The notes: generated by a model from the sequence alone, not told the origin. DNA of 42,917 nucleotides from Chlorokybus atmophyticus (GCA_009103225.1 RHPI01001946.1:318302-361218); one strand, 5' to 3'. Positions 11,301 to 23,762 are shown, counted from the stretch's first letter. Made by a program: numbers and translations.

Positions 11301-14300
11301 ACAACCAGCTGCAGCAGCCTGAGGCTGCTGTCGGCATCCTTGTTTATGCTCAGAAGCACCTGAATGCCGAGCTGAAAGAGTCCTGGTATGAAAAGCTGCA
11401 GCGTTGGGACGATGCGCTTGAAGCGTATGAACGCAAAAAGGCTTCTGCCACCACTCCCGCAATGGCCTTGCAAGCCGACCTTGGTACAGTGCTGATGGCC
11501 ATGACATAATACAAAAACATGTTGATGTGTCGTTAAGGGGCCATTCTGTCCTGGCAATCTGCGGTATCAAACATTTATCGCCGGCACTTGGCGCAGGTCG
11601 CATCAGATGTTTGGCAGCACTGGCGGAGTGGGAGGAGCTCAGCAAGCTATGCAAGGACACCTGGCCAAAGGCAGAGGGGGCTGCACAGCTGACAATGGCA
11701 CCCATGGCTGCCAATGCCGCATGGCAGATGGGCGAGTGGGAAGAGATGGAGAAGTACACAAGTGCATTGGGTATCAGTGGCACGGTGGGCACAGTTGGCT
11801 CTTTGAGCAATAAGGCATCCATCCAGGGCGCAGGAGCAGGTACCGGTACTCTTGCATATGCATGAGTGCATGCATGCGCGTATTGTGTGCACATATGTGT
11901 GCTTCATTGTTTGTTGATTGTCTGCACCTGCATGGGCTGCGCTAACACTGTCATGTATGCAGCCTTTAGCAACCGCAGCGACGGCGCCTTTTACAGGGCA
12001 GTGCTGTGCGTGCGCAAGGGCGAGTTCCCACAAGCACAGGCGCATGTTGAGCGTGCGCGCGAGCTTATCGCCACTGAACTGGCTGCACTTGTTGGTGAGA
12101 GTTACGAGCGTGCATATGGTGACATGGTTCGCGTCCAACAACTCGCTGAGATAGAGGAGGTCATGCACTACTGCCAGCTCAAGCCTGAGGAAGCAGATGA
12201 AAAACATCGCATGCAGCGCATGTGGAGTGATCGCATCCGCGGTGCTCAGCGTAACGTGGAGGTCTGGCAAGCAGTGCTGGCGGTACGATCCCTGATACTT
12301 CCATCTGCCGAAGATGCGCAAACTTGGCTCAAGTTTGCATCGCTTTGCCGCAAGAGTGGACGTGTGCGCCAGTCGCACCGCACCCTCGTGCGGTTGCTGC
12401 AGGCAGACCAGGCTAGGATGGCACCGAACGGGGAGGCTGTTGGCAATGGCTACATCCCTGGCTTTGGTATGCCCAATGTCTTTCTGGCGTACCTTAAGCA
12501 CATGTGGGCGGTTGGTGATGAAGGCAAGCGGCGCGACGCCTTCCGTCACCTACAGAGCTTTGCGGTCGAGCTTAACAACCGTGTGCGCGAGGGCGAGAAC
12601 ATGGACTCTGCCTTCATGTCAAAAGTGTACCTCAAGTTGGGTACGTGGCGGTGGGCGCTCTGCGAAGAGCTGAACGATGCTGCTATTCAGGATGTTCTGA
12701 GCTCGTTGCACGAGGCCAAGGAGGCGGGGCGAGCATGGGCAAAGGCATGGCATCATTGGGCACTGTTCAATGCTGCTGCTATGGAGCACTACTACCGTAC
12801 AGCGCCGCAGCTGGCGTCGCGTTATGTTGCACCGGCCATCACTGGTTTCTTCAGCTCGATCGCGTTGGGCACAGCTCAAGACTCGCCCCAGAGACGGGAT
12901 GGAAGCTTGCAGGACATCTTGCGGCTTCTCACCCTTTGGTTCAACCACGGCAGCACAGAGGAGGTTCAGGCCGCGCTGCGCGAGGGCTTCGACCACGTCA
13001 GCATTGACACTTGGCTTGTGGTCATCCCGCAGATCATTGCACGCATCCACTCCAACAGCCCTTCCGTGCGCAGCCTGATTCACCTTCTCCTCGTGCGCAT
13101 TGGCCACTACCACCCTCAGGCCCTCATGTATCCGCTGCTGGTTGCATGTAAGTCGCAAAGCCCCGGCAGGCGTGCGGCCGCTATGAGCGTCATCGAGAAT
13201 TTGCAGCAGCGCAGCGCGCCACTCGTTGAGCAAGCGCAGCTCGTGTCGCAAGAGCTCATACGCATAGCCATTCTGTGGCATGAGATGTGGCATGAAGCCC
13301 TTGAAGAAGCGAGCCGGCTGTACTTTGGAGAGCATAATGTGCAGGTGGGCATGTGTCTGCGAGTGTGATCCACCTTGGGTTGCGGATTGCTGGGTTTGTC
13401 TTTACTCTAGTGCTTTGTAGGGCATGCTGGCCGTGTTGGAGCCGCTTCATGCCATGATGGAGAAGCAGGGCCCCGAGACGCTCAAGGAGATCAACTTTGT
13501 CACAGCATATGGCCGCGAGCTTCAGGCGCGTGACAATGGCATGTATTGGGGTGTCGCAATAGTTTGCAGCTGTGGGAGTGCATACTGATGGTTCTGTGGG
13601 GATCGCAGGAGGCGAACGAATGGTGTCAGAAGTTCAAGCGCAGTGGCAAAGAGGCGGAGTTGAACCAGGCATGGGATCTTTACTACCACGTGTTCAAGCG
13701 TATCAACAAGCAGCTTCCAAGCCTCACAACCTTGGAGCTCCAGTTTGTGTCCCCGCACCTAGCTGCCGCTCAAAACCTGGAACTCGCCGTTCCTGGCACG
13801 TATCGCGCAGGCGCACCTGTTGTCACCATTGCAGGCTTTGCTCCCACGCTGGTTGTCATCACGTCAAAGCAACGCCCTCGCAAGTTCACGACACATGGAA
13901 GTGATGGCGGCGAGTATGTGTTCCTGCTGAAGGGCCACGAAGACTTGCGTCAGGTACGCAATGTGATGCAGTGATGACTTGCAATTGACATGACTGTGTC
14001 AATTGCAACTGAACATCTCCTTTGCAGGATGAACGTGTCATGCAGCTGTTCGGGCTGGTCAACACCTTGCTGGCCAATCACCGCGACACGGCTGAACGAG
14101 ACTTGTCGATTGTCCGGTACGCGGTGGTGCCGCTGTCTCCCAACAGCGGGTTGATAGGATGGGTGCCCAACTGCGACACCCTGCACTACCTCATCCGTGA
14201 GTACCGGGAAGCGCGCAACATCACCCTCAACATCGAGCACAGGATGATGGTTTCCATGGCGCCGGACTACGACCATCTCACGCTCATGGCCAAGGTGGAG

Positions 14301-15450
14301 GTGTTTGAGCACGCGCTCGAGTCCACCGCCGGCCAAGACATACACAAGGTTCTGTGGCTCAAGTCGCGCAGCTCCGAGGTGTGGCTGAGCCGCCGCACGA
14401 ACTACACGCGCAGCCTTGCCGTCATGAGCATGGTGGGATACATCCTCGGCCTTGGCGATCGCCACCCGAGCAATCTCATGCTTGACCGCTACAGCGGCAA
14501 GATTCTGCACATTGACTTTGGCGACTGCTTTGAAGCCTCCATGAACAGGGAGAAGTTCCCCGAAAAGGTGCCCTTCCGCCTCACGCGCATGCTCATCAAG
14601 GCGATGGAGGTCAGCGGCATCGAGGGCAACTTTCGCAAGACGTGTGAAGCCACCATGCACGTACTGCGTGCCAACAAGGACTCCGTCATGGCCATGCTGG
14701 AGGCATTTGTGCATGACCCCCTCATCAATTGGCGCCTCATGAACACTAATGAACCCATTGCTGACCCTGTCACTGGTGCCTTGACTTCCACACGCCATCA
14801 ACACCCTACTCCTGTCATGGTGCGTATATATTGCATGCACAAGCCAGAACGCTAATTTGAGTATTGGTGGTCAAACAAGATGTGTGTTTTGCAGGTGGAT
14901 GGCCGCTTGGAAGCCGGGGAGGGCCAGTCGCCACCGCGGAGAGGCGTCAGAGAGAAGGAGCTGTTGCAGGTGGGCTTTTGCCAAGTGTGTACACGTTCTG
15001 TTGAGGGTCCGTTGCTTAAGCATCCATGTGTGTTGGTCGTGCGCAGGCCGTGGGTCAGCTGGGAGACGCGAATGAGGTGTTGAACGAGCGCGCAGTTGCC
15101 GTCATGAAACGCATGAGTCACAAGCTGACGGGCCGGGACTTCCCCAGCGCGCATCTGGGCGGCAGCACGTACCTCTACGGGGGGCTTGTGTCTGGCAGTA
15201 GCCCTGGCACACCGACAGCAGGGGACCGGGCGGAAGGACCCCGCATGAGCGTCGAAGAGCAGGTGCAGAAACTTGTCCTCCAATCTACCTCGCATGAGAA
15301 CCTCTGCCAGAGCTATATTGGGTAAGACAAGCAGTCTGCGCGTACAAGATGTCTGCATTACAGCGATTGCACAACGCATCCCCGTGCTCCGTGCGCATAT
15401 GCCCGTCCTCATGAGATATGTCGTTGCGCAGATGGTGTCCGTTCTGGTGA
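5378..15450 (+). CDS. TOR: Target of rapamycin (TOR) serine/threonine kinase
   Basis: Catalytic subunit of TOR complexes, a PI3K-related kinase coupling nutrients to growth. I resolve 31 exons: 5378-5500, 5573-5917, 6022-6099, 6168-6340, 6533-6631, 6711-6792, 6859-6936, 7009-7152, 7225-7397, 7471-7687, 7783-7995, 8071-8223, 8340-8461, 8551-8650, 8718-8819, 8888-9018, 9104-9206, 9284-9580, 9680-9814, 9877-10114, 10176-10362, 10457-11105, 11213-11483, 11597-11839, 11963-13344, 13421-13525, 13609-13953, 14028-14819, 14895-14969, 15047-15321, 15432-15450. Together they encode 2482 residues, close to land-plant TOR. Order: HEAT repeats (to about residue 1280), FAT ([16 protein letters not shown]), FRB (about 1914-2013, with [29 protein letters not shown]), kinase ([17 protein letters not shown]; catalytic loop GLGDRHPSN near 2237; HIDFGDCFE near 2257) and FATC ending YIGWCPFW. 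The first ATG of the open frame is 5378; only non-ATG codons lie further upstream. Introns at 9815-9876 and 13526-13608 have GC donors. The donor at 11106 (AAG|GTTGCT) is weak but is fixed by family alignment. Confidence 0.97.
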
Positions 15451-17564
15451 CATGTACAGTTGTGTAAGTTATTGATCTGCAAGCTATTGCTGCGTCATGC
15501 CACTCACAGGTGAGGATGGCCTAGTTGGGTTAGGTTCAACAAGCGAGTCATCAGGCAAGCGCTTACGTTCAATGCACCCACAGGTGGCACACTTGATTGG
15601 CAGACACCGACAGCTGCCTTGTGGTGAGTATCATGCCGCTCTTACAGAGTGTCTTCGAAGATGCCGGACACCGTTGTGATCTGGTTTGGTTTCTGTAAGG
15701 TTGCATGCGCAGGCGTTGTGTTGTGATTGCTTGTGATGTATATATTAGCTTCTCGTAGGTATTCTGTAGGTGTCAGCTTCCCCTTGGGCACACCTGTCTG
15801 TTGACGATTATGGTTGATAGCTTGGAGTATTACCATGTCCATATGCAAAGACTTGGGTCATGTCTAAGTGTTGATCTGCGAAGCACGTCTATAAATCCAC
15901 CAATAGGTTTCAAAATATGTTAGCTATGATTGTACTGCCACTTTCCAACATGAGTGCCAAATGATAAGAAGCAGTATTTGCTGACATGACCAATTGCTCA
16001 TTCACACACTCATTCACGCTAAGGATGCTCTCGAGTGTGCTGCTCCACATGCCATGGTGTGTAGGCTTATCTGTAGCCTAGATGTGTGGCATTTGGCTGA
16101 AGTGTACCACATAACTGACATAAGAGCTGCGCAACATACACAACACATGTGTCTTTCCACATGCTGGCAGTGCAGCTACACCTGGCAGTTTATGTGGCAG
16201 GCGCACATGGCTAGCTTGTGCCCCTGCTTTCATTGATGTGCTTGATGGCCTGTCTTTTGCCTTGCTGCTGTGTCTTGTTGATTGGTGGTTGGAGGTGTGA
16301 TTGCCTTCGCAGCAGTCATAGCGGAAAGCTTGTAAATATACGGCCCTATGGGCAATAGGTAATGACAATTGCTAACACGCGTGCCAAACGGGTTGGGGCA
16401 GTAATGAAGATAAGTAGAGTGTGTGGCCCGGTGGTGAAGTGCAATGGCTGTGATTGCTTGCATCCTAACTGTGACTGTGCATGAATGCATGCTCAATTGC
16501 ACTGCAATGCGTACTTTGTACACATGATAACACGGCTTTGGCCACAAAGGGAGTGCTATGCATGCACTGCAGTAGCTAAAAAACCCTCGGAGTGCAGCGG
16601 CACTAAAATATGGCGTTTGCAGCGATTGCGGTGGGTGTTGGAGGGTTTGGGGAGCGACGGCGTGAGGGGTTTGCTGATTGTCCTTGGTGTGTTGAGACGG
16701 CCATGATGCGGTGGCGGTTGTGTAGAAAGTAAACTGCTATGGTGCATTTATGGTGCATTTATGATGGGGTCGAGCAGCAGTGTTAGTAGCCTAACAACTT
16801 CACTACGGTGGTGAAGTTGGTAGTAGTAGGGTATTCCGTAGCCCATTGGTCAAACGCGCGAATGCGTGCGTGCGCATTACCGCGCCAATATTGCAGCATG
16901 CTAGGTATATGCCTAGCATCCATGTGCAGATACTCAACAATTGTGTTTCGGATTCTTGTACACATGCATGTCACGACTTTGTGCATCGCCGTTACACTTC
17001 ACATGTCTATGAGTATCATGATCATACACATACATAAAAGCCAAGCACTCCCATTGCCTAAGTTTACATAGGTGAAGCTATGCTACGAGGGCCAAGCTCC
17101 TATCTGTGTGCGCACGGACTAGCGTGACCATGGGATCAACAGCACAGACTATAAACATGCATACATGCACTAATGATGTTTTTTGATAGACGCAGATTGA
17201 TGGCAAAGCAATGTGTATTTGTACACATGTTCACATATTGCGGCGTAGGAGAGGAGGAAAGACATTGAAGGGGTGAGCAATGCGGTAATGATCGTTGACG
17301 ACGACTACGCAATTGCAGACAGCCTTGCAAACGCACTTTTTGAGCATAACATCAAGCAAGTACATATTGACATTAAGATTGAGATATACTAACTTCGTCC
17401 GGCTCGACACCACTTGCACCCAACTCTGCACAGCATTGCAAGCTTGCACATAATGTAAAGTGACAGTTATATGAGTGGGTTAAGTGAGTAAGCAAAGTGC
17501 AGTCCCTGGCCTACTCCGATGTGCTACTTGCCTCTAATTTCGCACAGCTATGTGCTTGGGTAGT
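15451..17564. other. Intergenic region, no gene recognised
   Basis: The 2.1 kb between the TOR stop and the LTR-like repeat contains the TOR 3' UTR at its left end. No long reading frame or RNA gene was recognised. Two small structures are visible: a tandem 11-mer (ATGGTGCATTT twice, near 16740-16760) and a hairpin with 9-bp arms (CAACTTCAC / GTGAAGTTG) at 16795-16819. It may hold old repeat debris. Confidence 0.5.
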
Positions 17565-18205
17565 TGTCATGCTTAAGGCTGGCATACGACGACAATGGGC
17601 CCATTGTCGTCGTATGCCAGCCTTCATCGAGCATGCCTACATCAAAGCCCTCGCCCGGCCTATTAGCATGAAGACTCACGCGCGTCACTAACCAGTAGCT
17701 AGGTCATGACGCTAGACCAGCTCATGACCGTAGCCTACATAGGCACCGCGCGTAGCAGTTCAGTGTTGAGTTCAGTTATAAGTTGTGTTCCATACCGAAT
17801 GTGGGGTTCTTTAAAAATAGCACATAGCACTCGATATGTCCGTTAGCTTAAAGCCAATATATTATTAGCTGAACAGTCATGAGTTGACTTGTATAAGTAT
17901 TCATGGTGTTCATTGGATCAGCTGGTGACATCGTGAGTGAGAAAGCTAAGAGATTGTGAAGCGACTTGAACTACAAACACGCCGTCCCGGTTACGAATCC
18001 CATCACCGTGTGAGAGCCTGTGCATGCTCTTGTGCGCTATGCTTGTGTTGCTGTGAGCTTGGTGTGCTTGGGTGCGGTGTGCTTGTTGGCATCAGTCAGG
18101 GCATAGCATCCACGAATTGCTCGCTGAATCACCTCACTTAATAGTGTAGCATATCTTCCTCTCATGCAGAGATCTGTGAAAGTAACATTACCTATAGTAG
18201 TGGCT
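17565..18205 (+). repeat. 5' LTR-like repeat
   Basis: Starts TGTCATG and aligns by eye at about 80% identity, with small gaps, to 30437-31005. Shared blocks include CTCGCCCGGCCTATTAGCAT, GGATCAGCTGGTGACA and GAGCTTGGTGTGCTTGG. Similarity ends near the shared TGGCTTGTTGA at 18201-18211. The left end contains a 50-bp perfect palindrome, one arm of which is missing from the other copy. A weak primer-binding-site candidate resembling the initiator-Met type (TGGCATCAG) lies at 18412-18420, so the true LTR could extend to about 18410. The right boundary is uncertain. Confidence 0.7.
17575..17624. repeat. Perfect 50-bp palindrome in the 5' LTR-like repeat
   Basis: Two 25-nt arms meet at a central GGGCCC with no spacer; the left arm begins AAGGCTGGCATACGACG. 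The other LTR-like copy has only the right arm (from 30444), directly after the common TGTCATG start. Either a 28-nt left part was lost there or an inverted copy was gained here. Confidence 0.95.
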
Positions 18206-18639
18206 TGTTGACTCACAATGTCACCCTCTTTGCTCAAGTGAGTGTAGTTGCATTCTGCATATCAGAGATTCAGCTTGTAGTTGGATACATCTACGTGCAT
18301 TGTTATCACTGTCATCACATAGTGCGCACAAGCACTAGTGTGTTGAGTGGTCGCACCATTGAGATAGAATTTATAGGGCACAACCAGTTTACCCTTCATA
18401 CACTTTTACTCTGGCATCAGCTGTATGAGCAGGCCCACCCCTTTCTTGCCAATAAACGAGGGGAACCCCAACAGCTGGAGCCCAACCTCCAACCTTACTT
18501 ACGAACGAGCAAGTAAAGGAAGCAGTTATTGCAACAGCAGAGGCTTACGCTCCGTTTCCGGCTTTACCACCTTCCACTCCACCTTTCGGCAACGAGCTTC
18601 TCCACCTCCTTTGAACAGTGACGACAACGAGATGGAGTC
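18206..18639. other. LTR-to-gag leader region
   Basis: No conserved reading frame is seen between the recognisable LTR-like repeat and the first gag-like peptide. It should contain the primer-binding site and leader. TGGCATCAG at 18412 is the only weak candidate for a tRNA-complementary site. Confidence 0.4.
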
Positions 18640-19830
18640 CTCAAGCTAAATCAACTCCCTGCGCTTCTCTGGACGTCCGGGCACCACATCACTTCACCAG
18701 TTCATCATCAAGTTCCACTCCAAGATACGGCAGCAAGCCCTCAAGGACAAAGACTGGACAGACAAAGTGTCGATTCATGTGTCTGATCAGTACTTTAACC
18801 ATAAAGCACATGATTTTTGAAAATCTACTGCTGAGCACAAGATCGATGGCTTTGGCGAGCTTGCCAGCATCATAGCATCCACCTCATTAACAGCCCAGCA
18901 GTTGCTGTCCCTACAGCAGCTGCCCCACCAGCCTCAGTCACCAATCTCACCTTAGCTGTAGCTATGGACAAGGCAGAAAATAAAGAGGTCGAGGTGGTGG
19001 TGGTGGTGGCCTCCTTAACTGTTGCAGAGATCAAGGCCAAAAAAGCAGAGCCTATCGCTGGATGAGGGTACTTAACCGTACCGCTGCCATCATCAAAGAG
19101 CAGCAAGATGAGCATCAAGAGGCTTTGGAGCTGGGTACACCTCCACTACCAACTCCGAGCTCCCGCGGTCCAGCAAGCGGGCAGTATCTCCACCCTGAGG
19201 TCAGTAACATTGCGTGCACCAACCATTGCCATTGGTGCTGCCATGTCCGACTCTCATCTCCAAGACCCGTACGCTGCACTGCGGTGCACTTTCCCACCTC
19301 AAACCAACCGCCAAGTGGAGTTGAGACGCTTTCGACGGAAGCCCAACGAGGTCTCTTAGGCTGTACTCGAGGCTGAAAGGGCTGCTGAAGAACGCTTACT
19401 ACAAGATTGTTAGCAAGGCGGCGGCTTCAGTGGTGTATGTGGTCGAATTGAATCCCACCTTTCGTGATTCAACGCGCTTGACGCTAAACTACAGTCGGCC
19501 CCTTGGCTACACCCTGCAGGAAGCATGCAAGACTGCACAAGCCATCCACAAGCGCGCGGTGTACAAGAAAGCAATTTTGAAATTCAACCGGAGTGCTTTG
19601 CGTCCCATGACGAGCGCAAGTGCGGAGCCCCCTCGGCGAGACCGTAGTCGGAAGGTACCATTTATACGCAACAAGGATAACCAGTCAGCTCATGCTGGCC
19701 TTGTTGCTCCGGTGTCGTGCCATTGGTGTGGTCGTCATTGCACTATTAACAAAATGCACCGGAGACTATGGCAACCTTGAGTAAAACAACTGCCACAAGA
19801 CGGGACACTTGGAGGCAGTATGCTAGCTTA
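18640..19830 (+). pseudogene. Degraded gag (capsid and zinc-knuckle remnant)
   Basis: A peptide in the 18650-18820 region (LRFSGRPGTTSLHQFIIKFH, then a DWTDKVSIHV-type stretch) resembles the N-terminal capsid or retrotransposon-gag domain. A second stretch at 19430-19640 (ELNPTFRDSTRLTLNYSRPL...) looks like the capsid C-terminal half. At 19791-19823 the reading CHKTGHLEAVC preserves the C-x4-H-x4-C half of a CCHC knuckle, while the codon where the first Cys would sit is a stop. Frames change and stops intervene, so this is a pseudogene. Assignment is from motif shape only. Confidence 0.55.
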
Positions 19831-19854
19831 AGTTCCCCGAGATACGGCCCTCTA

Positions 19855-20030
19855 TTGGCTACAACAACAGCAACAACGCTTGTAGCTACTGTGGAAGCAA
19901 CAACATCAACAACGCTGGTGGCTACAACAACAGCAACAATGCTGGTGGTCACAATAACAGCAACAACAACGCTGGTGGCCACAACCCCAACCCCGACAAC
20001 AACAGTAATAACAACGCTAGCGCTTGCAAG
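19855..20030 (+). repeat. AAC/GGT-rich low-complexity tract
   Basis: Imperfect repeats of ACAACAGCAACAA with GCTGGTGG read in one frame as Asn/Ser/Gly-rich units (NNSNNAGG-like). They directly follow the zinc-knuckle remnant and look like the low-complexity tail of gag. Replication slippage is the likely origin. Confidence 0.7.
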
Positions 20031-20526
20031 AAAGAGCCTGGTTACAGAGGGAGAATCCGCCCTCCACAGCGCAAAGGACATCCTCGTGCTGGAGCAGCTG
20101 CTGTTAAAGCACCAGGTCAAACCACCAGCTGTTGACGAAGTTGCAGCCCTCATGGCGCGCGTGGCATAGTTGAAGGAGAACAAGGAGCAGGACTATAAAT
20201 CCTATGCCGCTCGCTAGGTGTTGATGGCACCAAAATGGGAGAAGGACATTGTGACACCATTGCGTGTGCAACCGTCAAGACGTGCGCGCAGAGAAGCTGG
20301 CGCATTACCAACAGCGGCATTGTCAGAAGCAACAAGTGGGCCTGCGTCGGCAGCCACAACCACTGCTGGGACAACACCGTCAAACCAAATCAGCCGGCGC
20401 AGCAAGTGCGGATACACCTGGCACCACTCTGGCCCCAGTTATGGAAAGCACCAACACCGCAGCAGTCATGGGTGGTGAGCCTGTCTGCGACGGAGGAACC
20501 ACCCTTGGTATAGCTGAAGCCATTTC

Positions 20527-21060
20527 ACCACGTCACGACTGTCGCTGCACTCACAACTGCTACCTCTGTCACAACGATTGCTGGAATTGCCACAATCATT
20601 GCTGCCGTTGATGCTGCCGCTCCCTCTGCACTCACCACTGCCACGCCTTCATCGGGGGTTCGTACAACCCCTCCACCACACCTTGATGTCACTCAACAAG
20701 TGCCGCGCGGACCACAAGCAAAGCGTGCCTGGGTGTTCATCCTGCGCAACATCGAACTAACAACCATTACGTACGGCTCAAGGGGGCATCGCACACGCGA
20801 GTAACAAGAAATGATCGCATCTTGCCATTGCCACCAAGAATACCATGCGCTACTGGAGCTCACACAACAACAGTTGGAGGATGAGATTATTGCAGGCATT
20901 GCTCCAAAGATGCGAGACCGTCTCTTCGGGGTGTCCTATCGGCAGTCTGTTGTGTTGGAGTTGGCATTCTAGTTATTGTTAACATATGCAAGGCTGCATG
21001 AAGCATTCACTCGGTCACGCCAGCCGATGCCCGCTTAGCTGCTTGACTTCAAGCCCTCAC
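20527..21060 (+). pseudogene. Second gag-like fragment
   Basis: The first part reads as an Ala/Thr/Pro-rich leader (TIAGIATIIAAVDAAAPSAL). A second frame around 20815-21010 gives a helical, capsid-like peptide (LLELTQQQLEDEIIAGIAPK, then LLLTYARLHEAF). It is interrupted by stops. It may be a second gag from a nested or partly duplicated element. Evidence is compositional and motif-like only. Confidence 0.4.
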
Positions 21061-23214
21061 CATCGGACCCGCTCGGACTCCAGCATCGCTCAGTGCAAGA
21101 CCTTGTAGTGACAATATTAAACATACACTAGGCATTAACCCAGCGCTTCGTTTGCTTCGTTCAGTCAAGCCGACAAGAGCGGTTCTCGGTCTTCGAGCAA
21201 GCATATTGCTATTGGCTGTAGCAGCCCAAGGGCATGCGCGACGCCAAGCGTATCAGGCAGCACGCGTAGCTGCTAGCCAACCTGCAGGGGCATTCAACGT
21301 CACTGGTCCCTTCAGTGCACTCGCATTGCGGCCACCTTTGGCAACCACGATTACTCCGCAGGGGCAAGCAACTGCCGCTGACCAAGCGAGGGCGTTGGCG
21401 CAACAATTGAGGGGGTAAATCGCTCTGCTGCTGCCTTCTCTGGTTACGGATATGCCCGAGGATCAGTGCGATGCAGGGCCAGGTTACCTCACCTTACAAG
21501 GGGACACCACACAAAGAGGAGGAGCTGGTAGGAGAGCAACTTCATGCCGCGCTTAGGCGACAAGCAGTCATGCTGCACAAACCCAAGGGTAGTGCATTAA
21601 GACAGATAATGGGGATGCGAAAGGGCAGCAAAAACCGAGCACGGTTGGTGATGTGACTCGACTCAAATCACCCGGCTGTCCTCATTTTTGCCTTTGACAA
21701 CAAAGCATCTTGGTTGAGGGCATTCATACGTTCGCTGCGGCAAGCATATGATAATACTGCCACCATTGCTCCAAGCATTCTGGAGTGAGTGCAAGATCCA
21801 ATGCTGCGGCTGCCAGGAGTAGAAGCATCACAGCATCAGTGCATCGCCATCGCTCACGAGCTACACGCGCAGCAGGCCGACCTTCAACGCACAATACGGG
21901 CAGGCGCCATGATGGTGCCCGATGTGGGGGTGGTACAAAGAAGGTGGAAACCTACATGGCAGCGATCTTGCGAGTCCCCACCATTATCCATGACATGCGA
22001 CGACAGCTGCTGCGCGCAATGTTGAAGAAGCTAGCAACACAAGTAGCTAAAGCTAATGCTGGACATGTTCACACACAACTCTCAACAGCCGCGAGAGCAT
22101 ACACAAGAGCAACACTTTCACTTGATTACAACTCAGTCATGGGTTGTATACCCGCTACAAGTACACCTGTCTACTCCAAAAGCAATTGTGTACGCTGCAC
22201 GTCATCTTTCATCATGAACCTAGCTTCATGACGTAGCTAACTTCAAGACCTTTTTAAGAAGCTAAGCCGCGCGCCCAACAATGACCTAGCCACTGAGTTA
22301 TAAGTGTTCTTTTGCACGCCGGGAAGTCGCGCCTCGAACCTTCTCTTTGACTAGAGTCTCCGCCTAGACTCTTCTCAATTGATGTCCGCGCCTGGAACCT
22401 TCTGCCGGCCAAACCTTTGGAGTTGACGCTTGTGCCTATATGGAGGGCAAGGCTGACCAGATATAGAAATATCTTTAAAACGCAGTGTACCTGAATCCCA
22501 TGCCGCAGTATCACCACTGGACCGATGTGGACACGGAGCTCACGGCCACGTGGGAAGGGACATTGGTCAGAGAGGCAGCTCATACTGCCCGATAGATCTA
22601 CGCCGCAGAGCAATTGCAAGCTGAGTGCAAGGTAGGCTCACAAACACTAGGTCCACCAGACTTCCCTCCACAGCCGTTGGGGACACGGCTGGCATGATCC
22701 CATCCTCTTAAAGACGGCATCCACCATTACCTCCACCACAACCAGCACAAACCCCCCATTTTTAAGGGCTCCTCGCGCTTATCAACTGCCACAACAAGGC
22801 CGGTTTGGCAGAGGGAGGGACGAGGAGGAGGTCCTCAAAACCCAACAGGCAGTGGAGCTCTAGCTTCAATGCGCTCAGCACCTTCAGCAAAGAGACATGA
22901 GGCACCGATGCAAGCAGCCCGGAAAAAGAGGCCGCGCATTAACGCAAACGCTGCCATGGTCTCCAACCAGGGCAAGTATGTTACAATCAATGGTCTGGCA
23001 CCCAGTGGGTGGTGCTAGACCCTCGAGCACAGCCTGTCATTGGACGCTTCCTCGCTTAAACCCTTGGCATTATCAGCTCGGATTTGCTGCCCTGCCCATA
23101 CATGTTGGACACGGCTATGAGGAGCCGCGACAAGGTGATTGGGGTCATCAAAGAGGCTTTTGCATTTGGTTTACAGGGTTGGACCCAACCCACACCACGG
23201 AGATTGTACAGTAG
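21061..23214. other. Decayed retroelement interior, no confident domain
   Basis: Short frames rich in Ala, Gln, Arg and His (for example 21152-21418 and 21785-22231) look like remnants of gag or the gag-pol junction, but no diagnostic motif survives. The position between gag and the protease/DNMT region fits degraded polyprotein. Confidence 0.4.
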
Positions 23215-23310
23215 TGTGTGGTCATCAACGCCGGTGCCTGCGATTTTATGCTTCGGCAGGGCTTCAACTTCCACGTGGGCACGGGCCTTGACTGCTGGAC
23301 AGAGCAGGCA
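23215..23310 (+). pseudogene. Possible retropepsin (protease) trace
   Basis: The frame reads VVINAGACDFMLRQGF. It resembles the core of retrotransposon aspartic proteases (hydrophobic residues, D-[ST]-G-A, then a helix), with the catalytic Asp and Ser/Thr replaced by Asn and Ala. The location upstream of the DNMT and RT fits. One motif only, so this is weak. Confidence 0.35.
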
Positions 23311-23762
23311 TGATTTTGGCCACATTGGGATGGAGAGGTACAAGGCTTCCTACCGCTCAAGTTGATTTCACGCACGCGCGCCCCATGCAAGGTGGCTGCA
23401 GCAGCCACTGGCAACCATGTGCGTAAGCAAGAAGCTGCATCAGCCCCATAAAAATTTCAAAGCCACATATGACAGCGCTTGCATCGGAGTTGCTGCCGTT
23501 GCAATAGGTCCTTGCCATAGACGGCTCCGCTCCGTCCCTTACAGTGGAAAGCAGGAGGATGCCATGGTTGATGGTGGCAATACAAGACCCATATGCACGC
23601 CGCTTGTGTGTACAAGTGGACGCGCACCTCTTTTTCTGACCCAACCTCTGATCACCTCGCGCTTCCACAATTACAAGGGACGCGGCAAGTGCAGGCATCA
23701 CCACATAGTGGGCAACGGCGTGGTAGAGTTCTACACCATTCACAACAGCAGGGCATCACACT

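Noticed and set aside
11647-12549. 300-codon open frame on the minus strand
   Set aside because: It lies antisense to the long TOR exons, has no recognisable domain and mirrors the codon bias of the real frame.
12619-13335. 238-codon minus-strand frame
   Set aside because: Antisense shadow of TOR exon 25.
13950-14840. 296-codon open frame on the minus strand
   Set aside because: It is antisense to the TOR kinase exon; composition is rich in His, Val and Ala as expected of a shadow frame.
18340-18430. Definite primer-binding site after the 5' LTR
   Set aside because: TGGCATCAG at 18412 is too short and too far from the end of LTR similarity to be sure.
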